A DNA stretch of 64,000 nt from Actinacidiphila sp. DG2A-62 (GTDB taxonomy: Bacteria > Actinomycetota > Actinomycetes > Streptomycetales > Streptomycetaceae), in NCBI RefSeq assembly GCF_035825295.1, contig NZ_JAYMGI010000002.1, forward strand, positions 3,036,001 to 3,100,000. Direction: 5' to 3'. Positions within the stretch are counted from its first letter, which is position 1. Every line of letters begins with the position of its first letter. The notes under the pieces are model-generated. The model worked only from the letters and a program-made list of their open reading frames with translations. It made no database searches and was not told the DNA's origin. Of this stretch, positions 25,076 to 33,500 are shown one piece after another. The translations under genes were made by a program, and so were the position numbers.

Positions 25076-28000
25076 ATGCAGATCCGGCTGACCGTCCTCG
25101 GGCCGCGCGGCGGCCGGGCCGCCCGCGGCTGCGACGTGCTCGTCACCGCGCCCGAGGGCACGCCGCTGGGCAAGGTCGCGGGGGCGCTGGCCTCGGCGGC
25201 CGGGGCCGGGCAGCCGGGCGGCCGGTCCGCCGCCGCGGCCGTGGTGCTCTACGCGGGCCACGAGCGGCTGTCCCCGGCCGCGGTCCTCGGCGCGCCGCCG
25301 CTGGTCGACGGCGCGCTGCTGTCGCTGCACGCGCCGGCCGAGCCGCTCGGCGACCACGGGCAGTACGGCAGGTTCGGCCAGTACGGCAGGCCGCCGGCCG
25401 AGCTCGCCCGGCTGCACGTGATCGGCGGTCCCGACGCGGGCGGCGTGCACCTGCTCCAGGGCGGCCAGGCCAGGATCGGCCGCTCGGCGGACGCGGACGT
25501 GCCGCTGGACGACCCGGACGTCTCGCGGCTGCACTGCGAGGTCGCCGTCGGCGCGGACGGCGAGGTCACGGTGGCCGACCTCGGCTCCACCAACGGCACC
25601 GCGCTCGGCGGCCGGCCGGTCGGGCCGCGGCCCGTGCCGTTCCCCGCCGGCGCGCTGCTGCGGATCGGCGAGTCCACGCTGCGGCTCGACCCGCCGCACT
25701 CCCCCGCGCCGCCGTCCCTCGCGCCGCACCCCGACAACGACGGGCACCTGCGCGTGGCCCTGCGCGACACGGCGTGGCCGCCGGCCCGGCCCGAAGGTCC
25801 CGCGGGCGCCGAGGCGGCGGGCGGTACGGGTGCCGGTACGGGTGCCTGGCCGGGTGCCGGTGCCGGTACGGGCTCGGGTGCGCTGCCCCCGCGGGAAGAC
25901 GCGGGCGCGGCGGCCGGCGCACGTCCGGCCACGGTCCCCGGCCAGGCGGACCGCCGTGCCGGCGGCGGCGACGGGTGGAGCGCGCCCGCGCTCGGAGGAC
26001 CGGAGGCGACGGGTCCAGGACGCGTACCGGGAGCAGCGGACGCGGCGGCTTCAGGAGGCGCGCCGGGCGGACCGGGCCGGCTCCGGGCCCCGTCCCGGCT
26101 CCTGGCCGGCCGGCGCCGGGCCTCGGCCACGTCCCGCCGCAGCCCACCCGCGCGCCGGGCGTCCCGCCGGACGGCCCCCGTACCCACGGTTCCCGTACCC
26201 ACGGCGCGGCGGACTGGCGGCCCGCGGCGGCCGAGCACGAGGCCGACGCCTTCGGCGACGGTACGGACGCGGGCGCGGGCGCGGGCTCGGGCGGCCCGGG
26301 ACGGCGACAGGACGGGTCCGGCGGCACGGACCCCGTCGGCCCAGGAACGCGGCAGGACGCGCAGGACGCCACGGGGGCGCGCGCCGGTGGGCCCTTGGCG
26401 GACGCACCGGCCGACACCCGCCAGGCCCCCGGAACGCCCGAGGGGGCGCGCCGCGCCCCCGGCGGCGCCCCGGACCCCCGCGAAGGCCGCATGGGCACGC
26501 CCCCCGCGACCGGGTCGCACCCGTCGGCGTACCCCGCGGGCCGCCCGGACGGGCAGGACCGGGCCTCGCGCCCGGACGGCGAGCCCACGACCGCGCCCCG
26601 CCCCGACGCACCCGGCCGGGCGGCACCCTTGGGCGGGCCCGACGCGGACGCGTACCCGAGCCGGCAGGACCGGCCGGGGCAGCCAGGCGGACCCGACGCG
26701 GCCGCGTACCCCGGGCACGACCCGGCGCCGGGGGCGTATCCGGGCGGCCCGGACGCGGCACCCACGAACGGGCCCGAGGCGGAGGCGTACCCCGGCGACG
26801 GGCCGGCCCCGGCGCGCATCCCGGCCGGCAGGAACGGCCGGCGGCCCCGGGCGGAGCGGCCGGCTCCGGCACGCGGTCCGGCCAGGCCCCGGCGGACGGT
26901 CCCGCCGGACACGCCGGACACGCCGCAGGCGCGTACCCGGCCCACGGGCCGGGCTCCCCGGCCTACTCGGACCCGGGCCGCCGCACGGACGGCCCGGGCG
27001 GACCCGAGGCGGAGGCGTACCCCGGCGACGGGCCGGCGGCCCCCGGCGCACGAGCCGGCGGACCGGACACGGCCTCCCACGACGACCGGCGCGACGCCGA
27101 CGCCCACTCCGGTGGCCGGGGCGCCGCCGGCCCGGCCCGGAGGGCGCCGCGCAGGACGGCGGGACGCGGCGGGCCACCGGGGAGCGGGCGCGGCCCGATG
27201 TGGCGGGACGGGGGCGCGGGGTCGGGGCGATAGGGGCGTGGGCGCGGCGGCGGTTCGCCGGCGGGCGCGGCGCGGCGCAGGAGGCCGGCGACGGCGGCGC
27301 GCAGGCCGAGGCGCTGCGGGAGCGCTGGCCGGACCCGGCGGCCGTGCTGCTGACCGTGCTGGGCCCGGGTCGCAGGCTGTGGGAGCGCGGTGTCGCGCAC
27401 CCGGACGCGCTGACCGTACGGCTCGGGACCGCGGACCTGCCGGCGCGGGACGGGGCGCCGCGGCTGCCCGCGGTGCCGTTCACCGTGGACCTGCGGGCGC
27501 CGGGGAGCGCCGCGCTGACCCTGGCCGGTCCGCGGCCGCGGCTGTCCGGGCTGGCCCGCGCGGTGCTGGCGCAGCTGTGCGCGCTGCACTCCCCGACTGT
27601 GCTGGAGGTCGTGCTGATCAGCGCGGACCGGGCGCGGACCGCGGAGTCCCGCGCCGAGGAGTGGTCGTGGCTGAACTGGCTGCCGCACCTGCGGCCCGCG
27701 CACGGCCAGGACTGCCGGCTGCTGCTGGCGTTCGACCGCGAGCAGGCGGAGGCCAGGACCGCGGAGGTGGTGCGCCGGCTGGAGGACGGCCCCCTCGGGC
27801 CGTCCTGGGCGACGGCCCCGCAGGCCGCGGTGGCGGCGGCCGGGGCGGCGCACCGCGGCGCGTACACGCTGCTGGTGGTGGACGGCGACCCCGGTTCCGC
27901 GGCGCTGCGCGAGACGGTCGCGCGGGTCGCGGAGACCGGCCCGTCGGCGGGCGTGCACGTGCTGTGTCTGGCCGAGGAGGGCGATCCGCCGGTGATCGCG

Positions 28001-29326
28001 CACGGCGTGGTGGCCCGGCTGTCGGGTGACGTGGCGACGACGCTGCGGGTCGAGCCGCCGGGGCTGACGGCGCCCGCGGCGGGGGCGGGCCGGGGCGCGG
28101 ACCACGGCGACGCGGGCGGCGGCGAGGTCGTGCTCGACGCGGTGTCCGCGGACTGGGCGGAGCACTTCGCGCGGGCGCTCGCGCCGCTGAAGGAGGCGGA
28201 CGCGGACGAGTCGGGCGGCCGGTCGCGGCGGCATGCGCTGCCGCAGACCGTGCGGCTGCTGGACGAGCTGGACCTCGCGGTGGCGACGCCGGCGAAGATC
28301 GGCGCGCGCTGGGCGCAGGCGCCGGCCGCCTCGCCCGCGGCCACGGCCGTGCTGGGCGTCGGCGGGACCGGGCGGGTCGCGGTGGACCTGGCCGCGGAGG
28401 GGCCGCACGCGCTGGTCGGCGGTGCGCAGGGCGCGGGCAAGACGGAGCTGCTGCGGTCCTTCGCCGCCGCGCTCGCCGCGGCCGAGCGCCCCGAGCGCCT
28501 CGCCCTGATCCTCGTCGACGGGGCCGGCCAGGAACGCGGCGAGGGCCTTGCGGCCTGCGCCGAACTCCCCCACGTCACGGCCCACTTGGTGGCCTCGGAC
28601 CCGGTGCGCATGCGGGAGTTCGCGCAGGCGCTGAGCGGTGAGCTGAAGCGCCGGGCGCAGGTGCTGGGCGGACGCGACTTCGCGGCGTGGCACGCGGAGC
28701 GGGTGGTCGCGGCGACACTGCCGCGGCAGGGGTCCGCGCCCGCGTCGCCCTCCGCGCGGGGCGCCACGGACCACGCGGACGGTGACCCGCTGCCGCGGCT
28801 CGTGGTGATCGTGGACGACTTCGACGCGCTGGTGGCGCCGGCCCTCGGCGCGCCCGGGCGGCCCTCCGCGGGCAGCGTGGTGCGGGCCTTGGAAGCGGTG
28901 GCGCGCGAGGGCGAACGCCTGGGCGTGCACCTGGTCGCGGCGACCGGGCGGCCGGAGCGGACGGCGGACACCGACGCGGACGAGCGGGCGCGGATACGGA
29001 TCGCGCTGCGCGCCGCGGACCCGGAGTCGGCGGCGCTGCTGGTGCACGTCGAGGACCCGGCGGGGCTCGACGACGCGGCGCCCGGGCGGGGGTATCTGCG
29101 GCGGCCCGGCGGGGCGGTGACGCTCTTCCAGACCGGGCGGGTCAGCGCGCGGATCCCGCGGACGGCGACGCTGCGGCCCACGGTGGTGGCGCTGGAGTGG
29201 GAGCGGATGGGGGATCCGCCGGCCCGGCGGCAGGTGCGGGAGCTGGGCAACGGACCCACGGATCTCGCGCTGCTCGCGAGCGCGCTCCAGCGCGCGGCGG
29301 ACTCCGCGCGGTCGACGTCGGGCTGA
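25076..29326 (+). CDS. FHA-domain protein with FtsK/SpoIIIE-like ATPase domain
   Basis: A 1416-residue cytoplasmic protein. The first 85 residues are a ubiquitin-like or EccC-type fold start (MQIRLTVLGPRGGR). An FHA domain at about 112-205 (IGRSADADV, VSRLHCEV, DLGSTNGT) should bind phosphothreonine. After a long linker, an FtsK/SpoIIIE-like region holds Walker A GGAQGAGKTELL (about 1116) and Walker B LVVIVDDFDAL (about 1240). The link to the neighbouring kinases suggests it reads their phosphorylation. It is not next to type VII secretion genes. The linker (about 315-690) is odd: good codon usage jumps between frames and returns to the first frame near 27130, although no stop appears. Start ATG 25076 has a weak ribosome site; GTG codons upstream are alternatives. 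Confidence 0.85.
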   Translation: MQIRLTVLGPRGGRAARGCDVLVTAPEGTPLGKVAGALASAAGAGQPGGRSAAAAVVLYAGHERLSPAAVLGAPPLVDGALLSLHAPAEPLGDHGQYGRFGQYGRPPAELARLHVIGGPDAGGVHLLQGGQARIGRSADADVPLDDPDVSRLHCEVAVGADGEVTVADLGSTNGTALGGRPVGPRPVPFPAGALLRIGESTLRLDPPHSPAPPSLAPHPDNDGHLRVALRDTAWPPARPEGPAGAEAAGGTGAGTGAWPGAGAGTGSGALPPREDAGAAAGARPATVPGQADRRAGGGDGWSAPALGGPEATGPGRVPGAADAAASGGAPGGPGRLRAPSRLLAGRRRASATSRRSPPARRASRRTAPVPTVPVPTARRTGGPRRPSTRPTPSATVRTRARARARAARDGDRTGPAARTPSAQERGRTRRTPRGRAPVGPWRTHRPTPARPPERPRGRAAPPAAPRTPAKAAWARPPRPGRTRRRTPRAARTGRTGPRARTASPRPRPAPTHPAGRHPWAGPTRTRTRAGRTGRGSQADPTRPRTPGTTRRRGRIRAARTRHPRTGPRRRRTPATGRPRRASRPAGTAGGPGRSGRLRHAVRPGPGGRSRRTRRTRRRRVPGPRAGLPGLLGPGPPHGRPGRTRGGGVPRRRAGGPRRTSRRTGHGLPRRPARRRRPLRWPGRRRPGPEGAAQDGGTRRATGERARPDVAGRGRGVGAIGAWARRRFAGGRGAAQEAGDGGAQAEALRERWPDPAAVLLTVLGPGRRLWERGVAHPDALTVRLGTADLPARDGAPRLPAVPFTVDLRAPGSAALTLAGPRPRLSGLARAVLAQLCALHSPTVLEVVLISADRARTAESRAEEWSWLNWLPHLRPAHGQDCRLLLAFDREQAEARTAEVVRRLEDGPLGPSWATAPQAAVAAAGAAHRGAYTLLVVDGDPGSAALRETVARVAETGPSAGVHVLCLAEEGDPPVIAHGVVARLSGDVATTLRVEPPGLTAPAAGAGRGADHGDAGGGEVVLDAVSADWAEHFARALAPLKEADADESGGRSRRHALPQTVRLLDELDLAVATPAKIGARWAQAPAASPAATAVLGVGGTGRVAVDLAAEGPHALVGGAQGAGKTELLRSFAAALAAAERPERLALILVDGAGQERGEGLAACAELPHVTAHLVASDPVRMREFAQALSGELKRRAQVLGGRDFAAWHAERVVAATLPRQGSAPASPSARGATDHADGDPLPRLVVIVDDFDALVAPALGAPGRPSAGSVVRALEAVAREGERLGVHLVAATGRPERTADTDADERARIRIALRAADPESAALLVHVEDPAGLDDAAPGRGYLRRPGGAVTLFQTGRVSARIPRTATLRPTVVALEWERMGDPPARRQVRELGNGPTDLALLASALQRAADSARSTSG

Positions 29327-29511
29327 CTCACCGTCGCTCGCTCAACGTGCCTTCGGCAGCGGGGAGTTGACGCCGAGCATCGGACATGACGTAGTGCCGG
29401 CACAAGATCACGGCATGGTCACGATCAGTGCCGCCGCAGCGTAGGGAGCCTTGTCGTGCGCAGGCCCAGGGGCGTAGGACAGAACGCCAACGGGACTGAG
29501 GGGATGGCCAG

Positions 29512-30932
29512 ATGCTGACGTTGAGGAAGAGACCACGCACAGATCGCCCGACCCACCGCACTACGCGCATAGCGCTCGCGACCCTCGCCGCGAGCGCTCT
29601 CGCGCTGACCGCCGCGGCCTGCGGCGGCGACGGCAAGAAGGACGACGGCGCCACGACCTCGCCGTCCGGGTCCACGAGCGCCGCGAGCGCCACGGGCGGC
29701 AGCGGCGCCGGCGTGCACCTGCCCGACCTGCACGGCCAGAAGCTGGAAGTGGCCGCGGTGTGGACCGGCCCCGAGCAGCAGAACTTCCAGCGGGTGCTGG
29801 ACTCGTTCGACAAGCTGACGGGCGCGAAGACCACGTACGTGCCCACCGGTGACAGCCAGTCGACCTTCCTGGGCACGAAGATCGCCGGCGGCGCGCCGCC
29901 GGACGTGGCGTTCCTCGCGCAGAACGGCGTGCTGCACCAGTTCGCCGACAAGGGCTGGCTCAAGCCCCTGGGCCCCGAGGCGCAGGCGCAGCTGAAGGCG
30001 AACTTCTCCACCGGCTGGCAGCAGCTGGGCGCCTGGAAGGGCACCCAGTACGGCATCTACGCCAAGGCCGCGAACAAGTCGCTGATCTGGTACAATTCCG
30101 CGGCGTTCGCCAACGCGGGGGTGAGCGCGCCGAAGACGTGGGCGGACTTCCTGAAGACCGCGGAGACCGTCTTCGAGTCCGGCACCGCGCCGGTGTCGAT
30201 CGGCGGCGCGGACGGCTGGACGCTCACCGACTGGTTCGAGAACGTCTACCTCTCGCAGGCCGGCCGGCCAAGTACGACCAGTTGGCCGCGCACAAGATCA
30301 AGTGGACCGACCCGTCGGTGAAGACCGCGCTGACCACGCTGGGCCAGCTGTTCGGCAACAAGGACCTGATCGCCGGCGGCACCAAGGGCGCGCTGGCCGC
30401 GGACTTCCCCAAATCGGTGACGCAGGTGTTCACGGGCAGCAACCCGGCCGCGATGGTCTACGAGGCGGACTTCGTCGCGCCGTTCATCACCTCCAACACC
30501 AAGGCGAAGGTGGGCGTCGACGCCAAGGAGTTCCCGTTCCCGGCGGTCGGCTCCGGCAAGCCGCCGGTGGTCAGCGGCGGTGACGTCGCGGTGGCGCTGA
30601 AGGACGGCAAGGGCGCGCAGGCGCTGCTGACGTACATCGCCTCCGTCGACGCGGCGAAGATCTGGGCGTCGGGCGGCGGCTACCTCTCGCCGAACAAGTC
30701 CCTGGACTTCTCGGCGTACCCCAACGACGTGCAGCGCGGCATCGCCCAGGCGCTGATCGGCTCCGGCGACGACTTCCGCTTCGACATGTCGGACCAGGCG
30801 CCGGCGGCGTTCGGCGGCACCAAGGGCGAGGGCGAGTGGAAGGACCTGCAGGACTTCCTCGCCCATCCCTCCGACGTCGCGGGCGCGCAGGCCAAGCTGG
30901 AGGCGGACGCGGCCAAGGCGTACGGGAGCTGA
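29512..30932 (+). pseudogene. Extracellular sugar-binding lipoprotein of an ABC importer, one frameshift
   Basis: Solute-binding protein of the CUT1 (maltose-type) family. Signal peptide and lipobox LTAAAC give a lipid-modified Cys37. The mature part holds VWTGPEQQNFQRVLDSF near the start and KTWADFLKTAETVF as in sugar-binding proteins. At 30261-30269 (CGGCCGGCC) the frame breaks: reading on needs one extra base, giving AGPAKYDQLAAHKIKWTD, after which the rest is intact to TGA 30932. The gene ends 5 nt before permease 1, so it leads the operon. Because the rest is undamaged, a sequencing error is the simpler reading. The substrate is not evident. Confidence 0.8.
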
Positions 30933-30937
30933 GGCGG

Positions 30938-32323
30938 ATGGCTGACGCCTCGCTCCCCGGGGCGGGGGGCGGCGCGGCCGGCGCCGCCCCGCTCGCGCCG
31001 GGTCCCGCGCAGGGGCCCGGCGCACGCCCCCGGCGCAGCATCGTCGGCACCCGGCCCTGGGTCGCCGCGGTCTTCCTGCTGCCGGCGCTGGTCCTGCTGG
31101 GCGCCCTGGTGGCGTATCCGATCGGGTACACCGTCTGGCGCAGCCTGTACGACGCCGACGGCAGCGGCTTCGTCGGGCTGGGGAACTTCCACACCGTCTT
31201 CAGCGACCACGACATCCTGATCGCGGTCCGCAACAACGCCATCTGGGTGCTGGTCGCGCCGACCGTGGCGACCGCGCTGGGGCTGGTCTTCGCGGTGCTC
31301 ACCGAGCGGGTGAGCTGGGGGACGGCGTTCAAGCTGGTCGTCTTCATGCCGATGGCGATCTCGATGCTGGCCGCGGGCATCATCTTCCGGCTGGTGTACG
31401 ACCAGGACCCGAAGGAGGGGGTCGCCAACGCGGTGGTGGTGGCGGTGCACGACACGTTCACCGGCGGCTCCGCCTACCCGGGGGCCCGCCCGCGGCCGAA
31501 CGGCGACCTGAAGCCGACCGCCGGCGGCTCGTACACCTCGGCGTCCACCGCGCGCGTCGGCACGCCCGACGACCTGCCGCTGATCGGCATCCCGCAGAAC
31601 AAGCTGCCGGCCGGCGCGCGGCAGGCGAAGCCGGCCGCGACCGCCCCGGACGCGGTGACCGGCACGGTCTGGCTGGACTTCAAGCCGGGCGGCGGCGGCC
31701 GGGTCGGGGCGATCGATTCGGGCGAGAAGGCGCTGTCCGGGGTGAAGGTGCAGGCGGTCAGGGACGGCACGGTGATCGCCTCGGCCACCTCGGGCAAGGA
31801 CGGCACGTACAAGCTGCCCGCGAAGGCGGCGGGCGCGCAGCTGCGGCTGCCGTCGTCGAACTTCTCCGGCAAGTACAACGGCATCAACTGGCTGGGGCCG
31901 GACCTGGTGACCCCGGCGATCATCGCCTCGTACGTGTGGATGTGGGCGGGCTTCGCGATGGTGCTCATCGCGGCGGGCCTGGCCGGGGTGCCGCGCGAGC
32001 TGCTGGAGCAGGCGCGGGTGGACGGCGCCGGCGAGTGGCAGGTCTTCCGCCGGATCACCGTGCCGCTGCTGGCGCCGGTGCTGGTGGTGGTCATGGTCAC
32101 GCTGATGATCAACGTGCTGAAGATCTTCGACCTCGTCTACATCATCGCGCCCAGCGCCACCCAGCAGAACGCGAACGTGCTGGCGCTGCAGCTGTACCTG
32201 TCGTCCTTCGGCGGCGGCAACGACGAGGGCGTGGGCAGCGCGATCGGCGTGATCCTGCTGCTGCTGGTGCTGCCGGTGATGATCTTCAACATCCGGCGGC
32301 TGCGCAGGGAGGGGCGGCGATGA
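30938..32323 (+). CDS. Sugar ABC transporter permease 1 with inserted extracellular domain
   Basis: A 461-residue inner-membrane permease. ATG 30938 is preceded by GAGGCGG and lies 5 nt after the binding-protein stop. Membrane helices begin at PWVAAVFLLPALVLLGAL. The cytoplasmic EAA loop reads LLEQARVDGAGEWQVFRRIT. Between helices, at about 177-320, there is an extra outer segment with a carboxypeptidase-regulatory or SpaA-like beta fold (GVKVQAVRDGTVIASATSGK, DGTYKLP). This is longer than the classic MalF loop arrangement of most CUT1 permeases. I recall similar inserts in other actinobacterial permeases of this group. No ATPase gene is present; in Streptomyces such importers commonly share MsiK. 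Confidence 0.92.
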   Translation: MADASLPGAGGGAAGAAPLAPGPAQGPGARPRRSIVGTRPWVAAVFLLPALVLLGALVAYPIGYTVWRSLYDADGSGFVGLGNFHTVFSDHDILIAVRNNAIWVLVAPTVATALGLVFAVLTERVSWGTAFKLVVFMPMAISMLAAGIIFRLVYDQDPKEGVANAVVVAVHDTFTGGSAYPGARPRPNGDLKPTAGGSYTSASTARVGTPDDLPLIGIPQNKLPAGARQAKPAATAPDAVTGTVWLDFKPGGGGRVGAIDSGEKALSGVKVQAVRDGTVIASATSGKDGTYKLPAKAAGAQLRLPSSNFSGKYNGINWLGPDLVTPAIIASYVWMWAGFAMVLIAAGLAGVPRELLEQARVDGAGEWQVFRRITVPLLAPVLVVVMVTLMINVLKIFDLVYIIAPSATQQNANVLALQLYLSSFGGGNDEGVGSAIGVILLLLVLPVMIFNIRRLRREGRR

Positions 32324-33273
32324 GCGCGGCGGGCTCGATATCGGACGCGGGCGCGGACGCCCGCGGAGGCGCCCGCGGGGACGCGGACCCGCGGAAGGGA
32401 CCGGCGGCTGCGGGCAGCCGCAAGGAGAGCCTGGGCGCGCGGCTCGCGGCGGGGGTCAGCGGCGGTGTGCTGCGGCTGTTCCTGCTGGTGGTGGCGCTGT
32501 TCTGGCTGCTGCCCACGCTGGGGCTGCTGCTGTCCAGCCTGCGCTCGCCGAGCGACATCTCCAGCAGCGGCTGGTGGAAGGTCTTCACCTCGCCGTCCCA
32601 GCTCACCGTCACCAACTACCGCACGCTGCTGGACAACCACGCGGTCACCGACTCGCTGTGGAACACCGCGCTGATCACGGTCCCGGCGACGCTGCTGGTG
32701 GTGGTGATCGGCTCGCTGGCCGGCTACGCCTTCGCGTGGATGGACTTCCGCGGCCGGGACTGGTGGTTCCTCGCGGTGGTGGCGCTGCTGGTGGTGCCGG
32801 TGCAGGTGGCGCTGGTGCCGGTGGCCAAGCTGTTCGGCGACATCGGCATCTTCGGCGACATCTCGGGCGTGGTGCTCTTCCACACCGCCTTCGGGCTGCC
32901 GTTCGCGATCTTCCTGCTGCGCAACTTCTTCGCGGAGATCCCGCGGGAGCTGCTGGAGGCCGCGCGGCTGGACGGCGCGGGCGAGCTGCGGCTGTTCCTT
33001 CGGGTGGTCATGCCGCTGGGCGGCCCGGCGATCGCGTCGCTGGGCATCTTCCAGTTCCTGTGGGTGTGGAACGACATGCTGGTCGCGCTGATCTTCGCCA
33101 ACAGCGACTCGCAGCCGATCACCGTGGAGCTCCAGCAGCAGGTCCGGCAGTTCGGCAACAACATCGACATCCTCGCGCCCGGCGCGTTCATCTCGATGGT
33201 GGTGCCGCTGGTGGTCTTCTTCGCCTTCCAGCGGCAGTTCGTGTCGGGGGTGATGGCGGGCGCGGTGAAGTAG
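32320..33273 (+). CDS. Sugar ABC transporter permease 2
   Basis: A 317-residue MalG-type permease. Its ATG overlaps the permease 1 stop (ATGA), a sign of coupled translation. After a cytoplasmic Ala/Gly-rich start come helices beginning at LRLFLLVVALFWLLPTLGLL, the EAA loop LLEAARLDGAGELRLFLRVV, and an end QRQFVSGVMAGAVK that is typical of the family. It pairs with permease 1 to form the channel. A hairpin terminator follows 5 nt downstream. Confidence 0.95.
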   Translation: MSAAGSISDAGADARGGARGDADPRKGPAAAGSRKESLGARLAAGVSGGVLRLFLLVVALFWLLPTLGLLLSSLRSPSDISSSGWWKVFTSPSQLTVTNYRTLLDNHAVTDSLWNTALITVPATLLVVVIGSLAGYAFAWMDFRGRDWWFLAVVALLVVPVQVALVPVAKLFGDIGIFGDISGVVLFHTAFGLPFAIFLLRNFFAEIPRELLEAARLDGAGELRLFLRVVMPLGGPAIASLGIFQFLWVWNDMLVALIFANSDSQPITVELQQQVRQFGNNIDILAPGAFISMVVPLVVFFAFQRQFVSGVMAGAVK

Positions 33274-33278
33274 CCGCC

Positions 33279-33302
33279 TGGGGGCACGACCGGTTGCCCC
33301 CA
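33279..33302 (+). terminator. Hairpin terminator of the ABC operon
   Basis: Perfect 8-bp arms TGGGGGCA (33279-33286) and TGCCCCCA (33295-33302) with an 8-nt loop, starting 5 nt after the stop of permease 2. Confidence 0.65.
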
Positions 33303-33500
33303 CCCGAGGGACCCGTGGGTGGCCCGCCCGGTGGACGGCGGGGCGGGCCGCCCGCGTGGCGGCCCGATCATGCGATGACCTTTTGGCACGCTGATTCCCG
33401 ATCGATCGATTTCGGTCTGCTCATCCCTCTATGCGCCGATATGCGCATACGGGCGGGCCGCGATCGCCGCTGTGCGCCACCGGGAGTCGGGAGTTCCGCC

